From Henricia sp. BOLD:AAB3569 (Eukaryota > Echinodermata > Asteroidea > Spinulosida > Echinasteridae): 64,000 nucleotides of DNA. A model generated the notes under the pieces. That model saw only the letters and a program-made list of their open reading frames with translations, ran no database searches and was not told where the DNA came from. Below, in pieces: positions 39,419-49,226 of this stretch (the stretch's first letter is position 1; each line of letters opens with the position of its first letter). A program made the position numbers and the translations under genes. The DNA lies in the NCBI GenBank assembly GCA_037783545.1, contig JBBELK010001403.1, positions 1 through 64,000 of the forward strand, written 5' to 3'.

Positions 39419-42350
39419 AGGCTGTTTATTGCGGCTCTATTAGTGACCTAGATAAAACAGAAGCGCTTGTTGACAGCTTCGCTAAAGTCAGTAGCACAGA
39501 TAATTATGAGAGTGTGTTCAAAAATAATAAAACAAAAGCCGAAAATGAGCTTATTATTAATGGCGACAACAACAGTGTCATAAACGACCCTTTCACTATC
39601 CAGGAATTGAATCATGCCATTGACTGTGCTAAATGTACTTCCCCAGGCAAGGATGGGATAAGCAATACTGTCATTAAACATCTGCCAATCAAAATTCGTG
39701 AATTCATACTTATCATTTTCAATATGATCTGGAACACATCTCAGTGTCCAAAACAATGGAAAGAGGCCATACTTGTTCCCATCCTTAAACCGGGGAAGGA
39801 TCCTGCTAGCACCTTGTCATATCGGCCTATAGCCCTGACGTCTACTATTTGCAAGCTTATGGAACGGATTGTTAATTCTCGTCTCACATGGTACTTGGAA
39901 ACAAACAACCTCCTCACTCAATACCAAAGTGGCTTCAGAAAAGGAAGAAGCACAAAAGATCATATTATCAATCTTGAGTCATCAATTAATAAGGCTTTTG
40001 CCAATAAAGAAAGTACTTTAGCCATCTTTCTTGACATTGAGAAAGCATATGACATGCTTTGGAGAAAAGGTGTAATTATAAAACTTAAAGCTATGGGCAT
40101 ATATGGCCGAATGACTCGTTGGATTCATGATTTCCTGAATGACCGGAAAATTCAAGTAAGGATAAATAATAACTTATCTAAAGAAAGAATTCAAGAAAAC
40201 GGTGTTCCCCAAGGTAGCGTAATCAGCCCCCTACTCTTTAATATTGCCGTCAATGATCTCTCTTGCCATCTGCCTAATGTCCACATTTCGCAATATGCCG
40301 ATGATATTGCAATCTGGAAAAGTAACAGAAATATCCCATTTATAGGAAAGAAAATTCAACAAAGTCTTAACGATGTCAGTTCCTGGTGTGAAAAATGGGG
40401 CTTTAAATTATCCACACCCAAAACCGTCGCTGTGCTTTTTTCAAACAAAAGGCAGACACAAATTTCTCTTCTCCTCCAAAATAACCCAGTCCAGGTTCTC
40501 CAATCTACAAAATTCCTGGGAGTGATCTTTGACGGCAAACTCACGTGGAAACAACACATTGACAATATTATTACAAAGTGTAAGCGTAAACTTAACCTCC
40601 TTCGATGTATAAGTGGTACGTCTTGGGGGGCTGATTGCAAGACCTTGTTTCAAATGTACACAGCCATCATCAGACCAGTTATCGAATATGGATGTGAAGC
40701 TTTTAACTCTGCATCTAATACCACTAAACAAAAACTTGATAGCATCCAGTACCAAGCCCTCAAGATTTGTACTGGAGCTATCCAAGGCGTACCACTCCTT
40801 AAACTTCGTATTGAATGTGGCGACCCTCCTCTTGAATTACGCCGCCAATTTCTCGTCAATATATATAGCTCCAAACTCAAATCCCATCAAAATCACCCCA
40901 ACTCTAACCTAGATCAAGATAACTGGCAAAAACATTACTTTGCTGAGAAATGGGCCCAAACGAGCCATAAAACCCCATTCGAAGCTAGGTCCTCCCCAAT
41001 TTTATTGCCAACCTTCCCCCTAAATAACCCCTTCCCCTACTGGCATTATTATGAACCTTTCATATCCACCAAAATTCTCTCTAGTGTTACGTCCCTAAAC
41101 GATCCAACTGACAAAGGAAACATCAGCACTGAAATAATAAATACCACTTGGAAAAATTCTCTTCACATCTACACAGACGGATCACTTAATCCCACCCTTA
41201 ACACTGTTGGCTGTGGTATTCACATTCCAGAATTTAAATATAGCAGAAACATTATACTTAATGATGGTATATCCATTTTTACGGCTGAACTTTTTGCTAT
41301 TCTTTTGGCTGTTGAATGGATCGAATCATCGAAACCTCTTTATTCGTGTATTTTTAGTGACTGCCTCAGTGCGATTCAGGAAATTTCCAAACCTTTCCCC
41401 ACGAATAAAGTGGTTTGCGATATTCGACATACCCTCATTAATATTCAGCACCAAAGGAACACCGTTTTCTTTGAATGGATCCCCAGTCACTCTGGAATTC
41501 CTGGAAATGAAAGGGTCGACACTATCGCTAAACTAGGGACACAGAAACCTAATATTGACCACCATATTCCTTTCTCTGATGGTGAAATCAAACATTTGTT
41601 TAAAAAACAACTTATTGAGAACTGGAGTAAAACCATCCCTAAACTTGACCAAGAAAAACACTACAAACTTGTTCCTTCCTTTTCTTTTGTTAACTGGGGA
41701 CGAAAGCGCCCCCAAGAAGTAATTATGCACAGACCACGCTTGGGTGTCTGCAAAGGTCTGAACAATTTTCTCTATTACATCGGTAAACACCCAAATGGGA
41801 TGTGTGAAACTTGTAACACCATAGAAGACGTTGATCATTTATTAACCAAATGTAAGAATTTCGACGTACAACGACAATCCCTCCAAAAGACACTTGGATT
41901 GTCAAATGCACAAATGACACTCCAAATTTTGCTTGGGCACAAACAATACTGTGATCAAATACTTAAATACATTAAAAATTGTAATGTTCATATATAATTG
42001 TAAAAGCGATCTCTTGATTTATTGATATTGCACATGGGAGAGGGATTATGGGGGGACAGTCTGCGTTGGCGATTGGATGGGCTTCAGTGTTACCCCTCGT
42101 CACCCGGAGGTATGCGGTCCTGAAAAAAAGTACCGGGTGGGAGCCTTTGTGCTCCTGCTTGGGAAACGGCCGGCCTTGCGGGACCCCCTGTAACACTGTT
42201 GTTCTGAAGATTACCGGCGCTCCTCCTACCCTCCATCCTGAGATTTCAGGGAATTTCTACTCTGCAAAGCGACGTGACAATACCCTGAGGAAATACACGC
42301 AAATCTGTGGAGCGAGCCGGCTGTTGTCTTGAGCCAACTCACGCCCGAGT
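39419..42350 (+). mobile_element. 5'-truncated non-LTR retrotransposon (I/Nimb-like LINE)
   Basis: The element begins abruptly in its RT lead-in at about 39,419, directly abutting a Penelope-like fragment that it probably interrupts or joins. The endonuclease domain and ORF1 are missing, as is usual for 5'-truncated LINE copies. The coding part runs to 41,997. It is followed by a GC-richer 3' UTR-like stretch that includes caccggaggtatgcgg near 42,100 and grades into ordinary sequence at about 42.35 kb. I see no poly(A) tail or clear target-site duplication, so the 3' limit is approximate. Confidence 0.8.
39421..41997 (+). CDS. LINE ORF2: reverse transcriptase plus RNase H (N-truncated)
   Basis: The frame is open from at least 39,421 (ISDLDKTEALVDSFAKVSS) to TAA at 41,995-41,997, so the GTG at 39,514 is not a true start. 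The RT motifs appear in order: SPGKDGISN, YRPIALTSTICKLMERI, YQSGFRKGRSTKDH, FLDIEKAYD (catalytic Asp), GVPQGSVISPLLFNI, QYADDIAIW (YADD active site) and FLGVIFDGKLTW (thumb side). An RNase H domain follows, with YTDGS, AELFAI, FSDCLSA and GNERVDTIAK supplying the D-E-D-D residues. The C-terminus has CETC, then H, then C (CX2CX8HX4C), typical of Jockey/I-group ORF2. RT with a downstream RNase H points to the I group (Nimb-like). The surviving ORF has no stops or frameshifts, so this insertion is young. Function: target-primed reverse transcription, which this truncated copy cannot perform without the missing endonuclease. Confidence 0.88.
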   Translation, partial: AVYCGSISDLDKTEALVDSFAKVSSTDNYESVFKNNKTKAENELIINGDNNSVINDPFTIQELNHAIDCAKCTSPGKDGISNTVIKHLPIKIREFILIIFNMIWNTSQCPKQWKEAILVPILKPGKDPASTLSYRPIALTSTICKLMERIVNSRLTWYLETNNLLTQYQSGFRKGRSTKDHIINLESSINKAFANKESTLAIFLDIEKAYDMLWRKGVIIKLKAMGIYGRMTRWIHDFLNDRKIQVRINNNLSKERIQENGVPQGSVISPLLFNIAVNDLSCHLPNVHISQYADDIAIWKSNRNIPFIGKKIQQSLNDVSSWCEKWGFKLSTPKTVAVLFSNKRQTQISLLLQNNPVQVLQSTKFLGVIFDGKLTWKQHIDNIITKCKRKLNLLRCISGTSWGADCKTLFQMYTAIIRPVIEYGCEAFNSASNTTKQKLDSIQYQALKICTGAIQGVPLLKLRIECGDPPLELRRQFLVNIYSSKLKSHQNHPNSNLDQDNWQKHYFAEKWAQTSHKTPFEARSSPILLPTFPLNNPFPYWHYYEPFISTKILSSVTSLNDPTDKGNISTEIINTTWKNSLHIYTDGSLNPTLNTVGCGIHIPEFKYSRNIILNDGISIFTAELFAILLAVEWIESSKPLYSCIFSDCLSAIQEISKPFPTNKVVCDIRHTLINIQHQRNTVFFEWIPSHSGIPGNERVDTIAKLGTQKPNIDHHIPFSDGEIKHLFKKQLIENWSKTIPKLDQEKHYKLVPSFSFVNWGRKRPQEVIMHRPRLGVCKGLNNFLYYIGKHPNGMCETCNTIEDVDHLLTKCKNFDVQRQSLQKTLGLSNAQMTLQILLGHKQYCDQILKYIKNCNVHI

Positions 42351-43390
42351 AATTTTGATGTAATTTAATCAATTCGGTCATGTTATGCCGAAAAGAAACA
42401 ATTTCTATACTTTCCAGAAATTCTATTGGGTTCTGTTCCTTATGACTGTCCCATTCCTACCAAACTTTCAAACGACGAACCTTATTTACTCCGCAGTTTT
42501 CCAAATTAATAACAGGGATGCATGCTGATGAATGTAATGGAACGGATTCCCAGTATGCTTTAAATAGCAGCCAATCGCCGACGCGGACAACGGCCAGCAT
42601 TACCGAGTACATGTATCACATGCGTGCACGGTGTTTACAACTGCGCGCGTGACATTTGAATGCCTGCAATCGTGCTGCACAATGCACTGCAAGCGTCCTG
42701 ATTGGTCCAGCCGAGGCGACAGGATTTCTGTCGCTAGTCCCACCGCCAAATGGGGCCTTTTTCAACAGGGCCATGTACGCTAGGAGTGAGGGAGTGCGTT
42801 AAAGGGGCACTGTTGCAAGAGGATGCCTACCCTCACACCCATGCAAATGTATTTTTTCTTTCTTTTAGCCATTTTGGATGACATCATTGTCTGTTTCCCT
42901 TTACGCGCATGCTCAGTTTTGCCACCATCAGTGCACCGTACCGGCCGTTAACGTTCATACGTGCAGTGTATATATATTTGCGTGTACCCCACTGCAGATA
43001 AGCAATTTATGCTCATGGCACACAGGGCACTCGGATTGCCATACGTGCCATTATACCAACAACAACAACAACAACAACAACACTGGCTGTGAGAATACTG
43101 GTTTGTTTTGTTGGAATTGTTGGCAAAATAATCATCGTGGCTGGTTATTTCCCTCAAGGACCTGCGTAGTGGTTATGCCTGGCAAGGTTTGGGTGAGTTT
43201 TAGGGGGAATTAGTGTGTCACGGTGAGAAAATGACACATTTGTTTTGCGATGGCGGGTTCATGTTCTTAACTTTTCTCAGCTCTACTGGTGAAAAGACCA
43301 CATCCCAATGAAAAATGATAAAAAAAGAGCTGAGATTATCTTAGCTAGACTGGGTGTGGGTAATTTGCGGAACTGTGGAACTTTAACTCT
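42351..43390. other. Non-coding stretch with a (CAA)9 microsatellite
   Basis: I found no convincing exon here. A (CAA)9 microsatellite lies at 43,057-43,083. The stretch at about 42,600-42,780 is CpG-richer and contains an inverted CCAAT box (gattggtcc near 42,700), which could belong to a promoter, but no transcript start can be supported. Confidence 0.4.
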
Positions 43391-43840
43391 GCGGACAGGT
43401 CAACTCGTAAGCAAGCCAACTCGTGCGCAAGTTGGTGGACTCGTACGCACACGAACTCCTACGCACACCGACTCGTACACGTACCAACTCGTAGCCTACT
43501 AGTTCATAGCCTTTGTATACATTCACAAAGTGCAGACTGCAATCATGAACCAATTGAAGAAAATACTTCTTCCTGCCTTTTCTGACCAGCTCCACTCCTT
43601 TTACAAGTTTTAGAGGCAGTTGTTGTTCATGGAATTCGCATTTAGTTTGTGGTTTACTATGCAAATAATAAAATTGCTGAATGATTTATTTTATTTTATT
43701 TTTTAAGGAACGGAGATTTTATTTAAACCAATTAATTAGGTGTGTTTACTGTAAAGAAATTGCCAAAACCTTTTCAAATTTATTTCGGCAGTAAAACCCA
43801 ATTCTTGGGGAAAAGAAAAACTGCCCTCCAGGGCCACACT

Positions 43841-44761
43841 GGGTGAGGTCACAATTCTGTGTGTGTTACGTGTTAGTGTTAGTGTAACAGATCTGTTAAC
43901 AGATATGTTAACACGGCGTTAATCTGGACCCCTAACTGAGCGTCCAGGTTAACATCATGTTAACAGATCTGTTAACACGGTGTTAACACCGTGTTAGTTC
44001 TCTACGATGTACACAGGGCGAAGTCACAATTCTGCGCTGCGTGTTAGTGTTAGTGTAACAGATCTGTTAACTTAATCAGAATTGTGACCTCGGAACAAAC
44101 GCCGTGTTAACTCGATGTTAACATGGTGTTTAGGACGTGTTAGTGTTGCATCTCATGTTAATTCAACGGCTCCTGTTACAGATCGTGTTAGTGTAACAGA
44201 TCTGTTAACTTAATCTGAACAAAGTGGATGGTGTTAATTTTGATTAGTTTAGAACGTTCATGATTTTCAATAAATTGAAGTCGGGTTTTTAGTACAACTT
44301 ATATATGTGTCAGGTCTTGGATTGTACCCGCAATTGGGAAAATGTTTTGGCCCCGTGAAGATTTTAGAAATTTCAATCACTTAGTGGTTAAGCTCGTGTA
44401 ACACGGACCGGAGGTCACAATTCTGAGTGTGTTAGTATGTTAAAAGTCGTGCAGAACCCTACCGACTTGACATTTCCCAAGATGCTCAGTCAACAGATCT
44501 GTTACACTAACACTAACACGGTTTCCCGATGTTAACATGATGTTAACATGGTGTTAACAGATCTGTCACACTAACACTAACAGGCAACACGGGATTGCGC
44601 CCTCACTCGCTGCAATTTGCGGTTCTGTGCGCGACTTTTAACACGTCCTGTTAACACGGCGTTTGTTCTGAGGTCACAATTCTGATTAAGTTAACAGATC
44701 TGTTAACAGATCTGTAACACTAACACTAACACGTAACACACACAGAATTGTGACCTCACCC
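43841..44761. mobile_element. 0.92-kb inverted-repeat element nested in the foldback
   Basis: The terminal 72 bp (GGGTGAGGTCACAATTCTGT onward) match the inverse of the other end at about 70 of 72 positions. The arms contain overlapping palindromes built on aacagatctgttaac and tandem gttagtgttagtg. Additional internal copies of the ggtcacaattct end occur near 44,030, 44,080, 44,410 and 44,670, so the element has been rearranged or multiply folded. A perfect 24-bp palindrome (taacacggtgtt and its inverse) lies near 43,974-43,997. No ORF of note is present. Confidence 0.75.
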
Positions 44762-44901
44762 ATTATCCAAAAAAGATTTCTGCAAAAAAACAATCGGTTC
44801 TTTCAAAACCAGGGCTGCCCAATGCCCCAAAACCACTCGGTTCTCAAAAACAATGACCCAGATTTCTGTAAATGCCCGGCAACATTTTTCTTGAAAAAGA
44901 G

Positions 44902-45315
44902 TTGTTAAAAACGGCAGTTTGTGAAAGTCGGACCCTCCGGATCTTTGTTAAAAATTGATACATGTATTTAACGAGCAGAAAGTACCTAGTTTGACTTCTA
45001 AATACGCTTACATACCTTTTAACACCATGTATTGCACAAATCTGTAATAATACACCACATCGACTATCCACAAAGTGACATTTTCAAAGAAATTGGTGTA
45101 GGAAGTGCAGGAAACTACGAAAAAAGAAATTGGTTTTTTTTCACGCCGGATCTTTAAAAATAAGGCCTGTACATGGCGGTAAAAGGTATGAAAGCGTATT
45201 AAGAAGTCAAACTAGGCACTTTCTGTTCATTAAATAGCCATTTTTGAAAAAGATCCGGAAGATCTGGAAGGATCCGGAGGGTCCGTTTTTCACCCACACC
45301 CGTTAAAAACTGTTT
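44902..45315. repeat. Imperfect inverted repeat, arms about 130 bp
   Basis: The left arm (about 44,902-45,035) includes cggaccctccggatctt and agtttgacttctaaatacgc. The right arm (about 45,160-45,315) carries the inverse: gcgtattaagaagtcaaact and gatccggagggtccg. The spacer is about 125 bp and the arms are visibly diverged. It is probably an old MITE inside the 2.1-kb foldback. Confidence 0.7.
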
Positions 45316-45519
45316 ACACATCTTGCTACAGTACAAACATGTTTGGGGCCACGATAAGGATTTTGATATTTGCACAACGGAGATTAGCTACATCATTATT
45401 GTACATGTGCTTGCCGGTCCGGCGTACGGGTTGGTCGGCGTACGGGTTGGTCGACGCACGAGTTGGCCCACGTACGAGTTGGTTGCGTACGAGTTGGTTG
45501 CGTACGAGTTGACCTGTAT

Positions 45520-46374
45520 CCCTCAGAAATCAGAATAACATAAAATATTAGGCTAGAATTGCCACCTGGACAACTCAGTCTGTCATTTTGAGACACATGA
45601 TTCAGGCACATAGGCTGTTTAGGAAAAGCGAAATTAAAAGGTAAATTATCTGTTTGCTAATGCAGACCAAGGGCACTATGAGATATCATTGTGATCCATA
45701 GAAATACTGTATAGGTAAGGCAATCTAAACATGATGGTAGTAAAGTTCCCCTGAAATGGTTTTGTCTAAAGTGCTTTTGTTTTGAGGAATAAGTAACACA
45801 ATTTGCCTTACACGAGCAGACATTTGCCCCAAACCCCTTCGCTCTGGACCACTTCGCTCCAAAAGCCACCACCAAAACACAACGTGCACATGCCTTGGTT
45901 CAGGAAAGAGTAGTTGCTGGTCAAATGACCGTAACGTTTTTTTGTGTTAAGTTGAATGTTAATTCATCTTTTAGAAAACCACCTTCAGTTACTAATTTCC
46001 CACAAGATTTTTGACTGAAATAAAACCATGTGTAATTTTTCTTGCTAACTCATGAACAACAATTGGGGTCACTACAGTTGATGTACAGTATCTTTAGTGG
46101 GATTAAAAGACTGGGAAAAAAAGCAATTGTGCGACAATCTCCAAGTGTGATTGATGATGTGCATGCTTTACGGTACATGTAAACCAACATTTGTACAAGC
46201 ATTTCTTCCTCCATGGTGCAAGTCAGCTCAGCATCGGCATTCCAAGAAAGGAAAAACAAAAGTGTTTATGGTTCAAGAATTTTGTACCGTACATGTAGCC
46301 ACCATCCTATTTAGGCTAGTTGCATGCTGGACTGCACAGAATAGCAGTCAAAACAACAAGGTACTGGGGGCTGG

Positions 46375-46377
<3 letters not shown>
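45520..46377. other. No gene seen
   Basis: This stretch holds only short ORFs without recognisable motifs. I see no RNA gene and no clear repeat. Confidence 0.4.

Positions 46378-46423
<46 letters not shown>
46378..46423. repeat. Homopolymer G tract (46 G)
   Basis: An uninterrupted run of 46 G follows ggggctgggga. Such a tract can form a G-quadruplex on this strand and is prone to length errors in sequencing. ORFs that translate it as poly-glycine are artefacts. Confidence 0.9.
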
Positions 46424-46424
<1 letters not shown>

Positions 46425-46825
46425 AGGGCTACTGTTATTCAAATGTGGGCACCCTTGAAAGGAAAATTAGGGACTTTCATTTTGTGTACATGTATATATT
46501 AAGATATTTTTATGTACGAGTTTGTAATTTTTACAGAATCAGCATCGACTACAAACAGGATGAAGAATTTCTACCAATTCGGACGAAGGACAACTGGATG
46601 AGTCATGGTATCCCGTAGTTTCCTACAAGAGCAAGTAGGTTGAAAATGCAACTTATTCCGATGTTAAGAGAATGTTAATAATTTACATGCTGACTTGTGC
46701 TACATGTACAATCCAATTGAAAGATGCACACCAATATATGATGTTATTACATCATATATTGGCTGAAATATTTGTGCATTTTTGCAACATATACATGTAT
46801 TACAAAATTAATATGTTGGTATGTA

Positions 46826-47088
46826 ATATGGGTCATTCTGTAAATTTGGGGTCCAACGTGTGACTTTTTCTGTCCCCGTTACACCTGACATACTGCTATT
46901 TGCCATACAAGTATCATTAGAAATGCCTTCAAAACATGTTTTTATGAATAATACTTTAAGTAATTACTCTTTGAAATAGAGAGCATTTAAAGAATATGTC
47001 CTGAATTTACGAACTACAACATTTTACAAGATGTCAGATGTAACGTGGACAGAAAAATTGGATCCCAAATTTATAGAATGACCCATAT
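46826..47088. mobile_element. 263-bp MITE with TIR ATATGGGTCATTCT
   Basis: The left end reads ATATGGGTCATTCTgTAAAT and continues ttggggtccaa. The right end is the inverse, with ATTTaTAGAATGACCCATAT at 47,069-47,088. Similarity extends about 60 bp inward (ctgtcc.cgttaca.ctgacat). There is no ORF. It lies just upstream of an exon of the Kolobok-like gene. Confidence 0.75.
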
Positions 47089-47192
47089 GTTAATAGAATA
47101 TAATTTTTAGGTGACGATGGAGGTTTGAATGATGTTTAGGATGCTGTAGATGGTGTATGGTCCGCAACATAAAAATATGTTCTCTTTATCAG

Positions 47193-48420
47193 AAAAAACT
47201 GATGACCTGGAGTTTATCGCAGGGGATGAGGAGATTCATGGGAGAGTGCAAGAAGACTTCAAAGAAGCAGAAGAAGAGGACGTGCCAACCTTCACACGGA
47301 GCGGGCTTAATAAAGTTGCACCTTCAGTCAAGGAAGCTGAATCTACACAGCTTTACATCATAACTGAGACAAGGCTGAGAGATTTGACACTGGAGGCAAG
47401 GTCCCACTGTCAGTCTTGCCAACAGCCAAATGACATCAACATAGCCAAGTCAGGAACGTCTGCACACATAACATGGGTTGGTAATTGCTCCATTTCACTT
47501 GTTTTGTACTTTGTATTAAAACGGTTTCTGCTTTTATTACATATGGCTGATACTCAGTGGGTCTTTCACACTGTCAATTCGGGTCCATTTACGAAAAAGC
47601 AATATTTTGTATATTCTCAAGAAAATAGCAATTCAACTTTTTCTCCGCAAACGGTGTTTAAAGAAATGGCTTCCTAAAAAGACTTTAACCTCGGGTATTT
47701 GTTTTCAAATCAGATCTGATGTGTGTGTGCAGTAAATGAACACACCAATGGCGACCGATCTGTCACTAAAATGCCCTCTCGGACAGAAATGCTTGGTGGT
47801 GCTCTTATTGTTAAACGCCCGAATTGTGTATTTTTAGTGTACATTTCTGTTAGTTAAAAGCTCATCAAATGACCCAAAGTTTTACATGATTGAACATAAC
47901 ATGTGTGTGAGAAAAGCAATCTGTTCATAAGTCATTTCAATGCCTTATCATTTTCTGTGGCTGCGCCTTGTCTTTAGAACAAATAGCCATGACACATCAC
48001 CCTCGATACCTAATTTTAAACATGCACTTAAAAACTTATCTGAATGTCAGCTGCTATGCATCAGTACCTTGATCACTTTCTAGTGGATATCATTGCATCA
48101 GGATGCTTTCTGCAAATTGCTTTAATCAAAGCATTTTCTTTTTCAGAAATGTTCCGAGGGACACACATCTTTTTGCTGCCAAGAGACCATTCAAAGAAGT
48201 CATGTAGCAGATCTAAAGCTGGGAGCAGCACTAGTGCTGTCTGGCAACAATTACAGGAACGTGGCCCTCATGTTTACGTTCATGAACTTGAACATGTTCC
48301 ATCCAAACACTTTCCACAGCTACCAATTGAAATTTGTTTTTCCCGCGATTGATGGCATGGCATCCGGCGTCTTTCAGCAATCAAGGGACAAATGCCTTGG
48401 CAAGAAAGTTGTGGTTCTTG
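47193..48420 (+). CDS. Two exons of a Kolobok-like transposase-related gene (partial or pseudogene)
   Basis: Exon 1 starts after the acceptor ctctttatcag (47,193). It reads through an acidic stretch to HCQSCQQPNDINIAKSGTSA and HITW, ending at 47,476 if the weak donor GTTGGT is used; the stronger GTAATT at 47,481 breaks the frame. Exon 2 (48,147-48,420) follows a good acceptor (ctttttcag) and reads KCSEGH..., LKLGAALVLSGNNYRNVALM, FHSYQLKFVFPAID and KCLGKKVVVLG, ending at a consensus donor gtaagt. The pattern CxxC...WxCxxGH...LxAAxLxSG...PAI...G is that of a large metazoan family I associate with Kolobok-type DDE proteins. The next expected block (DGRxDSPG...) is not found downstream in the window, so the gene is interrupted, continues elsewhere, or is dead. 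Confidence 0.55.
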
Positions 48421-49095
48421 GTAAGTTATGTTGTAAGTGCCATATTAACTATTCATAATCAATGCATTCAATTTACACTAAAACTATAGTGGCTACCCAA
48501 GGGACGAACAAAATCTGGCCAGAATAAACAGGTGGTCCTACACAGAGGTTAAGAAGGCACATGCATGGAGAAACAATAATTTTATAACATACAGCTACGC
48601 TGTAGAAGTAATACATTATGAAGTTGATATCTTTCAAATTTTTATCAACTTTTTGGGCTTCTCATAAAATGTCCCTTTTTTTAAACAAAATGTTATGCAA
48701 GTTGCCCATTACAAGGCCCGATGGCCACTCGAGGTAAGGGCTACCGAAGACAATTACGGAGAAACCAGCTCTTCACACCGAAACAAGATCAGAATTACGA
48801 GTCTCTTTACCATACAAGTGGGGCTGGGAGGGGTAACTAGTCCGAAGCGAGACAACCAAGTTGCCTCTGAACATGTTCAAAACTTCCGCAGTGCCACCGC
48901 GGGTTGGGCCAATCCGCAGTGGGATCGCCGCGGCACTGCCATGACCGCCGTGGGACCGTACAAGGACCGCAGTACCACCTCCATCACCCCAGTACAACCG
49001 CCGTGCAATCGCCAAAAAAGTAGACTGGCGACCCTACGGCGATCCCGTTGCGGTTCTACTGCGGTTATGGCGGTGCTACCACGGTAGGGCCAACA
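48421..49095. other. Non-coding; GC-rich degenerate stretch at 48,885-49,095
   Basis: After the exon 2 donor no further exon of the upstream gene is visible. The region at 48,885-49,095 is rich in gccg/ccgcagt motifs and contains loosely inverted pieces (gcaatcgcc versus ggcgatcccgttgc). It may be an old repeat. No confident call. Confidence 0.35.
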
Positions 49096-49102
49096 CTGGG
49101 TA

Positions 49103-49217
49103 CATAGGACGTGCAGCTGACGTCACTGTGGACAGCAACACAATGCTTAGCGAGACTGGTATTGTTTTGCCGTCTAAAAACGTAAAAAATAAGTTACGTC
49201 ACTGCACGTCCTCTATA
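49103..49217. repeat. 115-bp MITE-like inverted repeat containing TGACGTCA
   Basis: The left end cataggacgtgcagctgacg is matched by the inverse cgtcactgcacgtcctctat at the right end. The left arm includes a perfect CRE palindrome, TGACGTCA. It ends just downstream of the minus-strand integrase stop codon. Confidence 0.6.
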
Positions 49218-49226
49218 GGGATCTAG

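Larger units (their letters stand above)
43395..45517. mobile_element. 2.1-kb foldback element with minisatellite terminal inverted repeats
   Basis: The left end starts ACAGGTCAACTCGT (43,395-43,408) and continues as a degenerate array of (c)caactcgtacgca units to about 43,500. The right end is the inverse, ending ACGAGTTGACCTGT (45,504-45,517) and preceded by units of gttgcgtacgagttg from about 45,413. Arrays of the same unit in opposite orientation at both ends define a foldback-type DNA transposon without coding capacity. The interior holds two further inverted-repeat structures. No obvious target-site duplication flanks it (ctctgcgg versus atccctca). Confidence 0.7.

Noticed and set aside
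39448-41920. Antisense and out-of-frame ORFs of 65-114 codons over the LINE
   Set aside because: They are shadows of the RT-RNase H frame, which carries all recognised motifs.
46151-46502. Poly-glycine ORFs across the G tract
   Set aside because: They are composition artefacts of a homopolymer, with no splice or start context.
46538-46640. Possible upstream exon of the Kolobok-like gene (after atttttacag, before caa|gtaggt)
   Set aside because: The frame compatible with the donor contains a TGA soon after the acceptor. The frame open at the acceptor stops before the donor.
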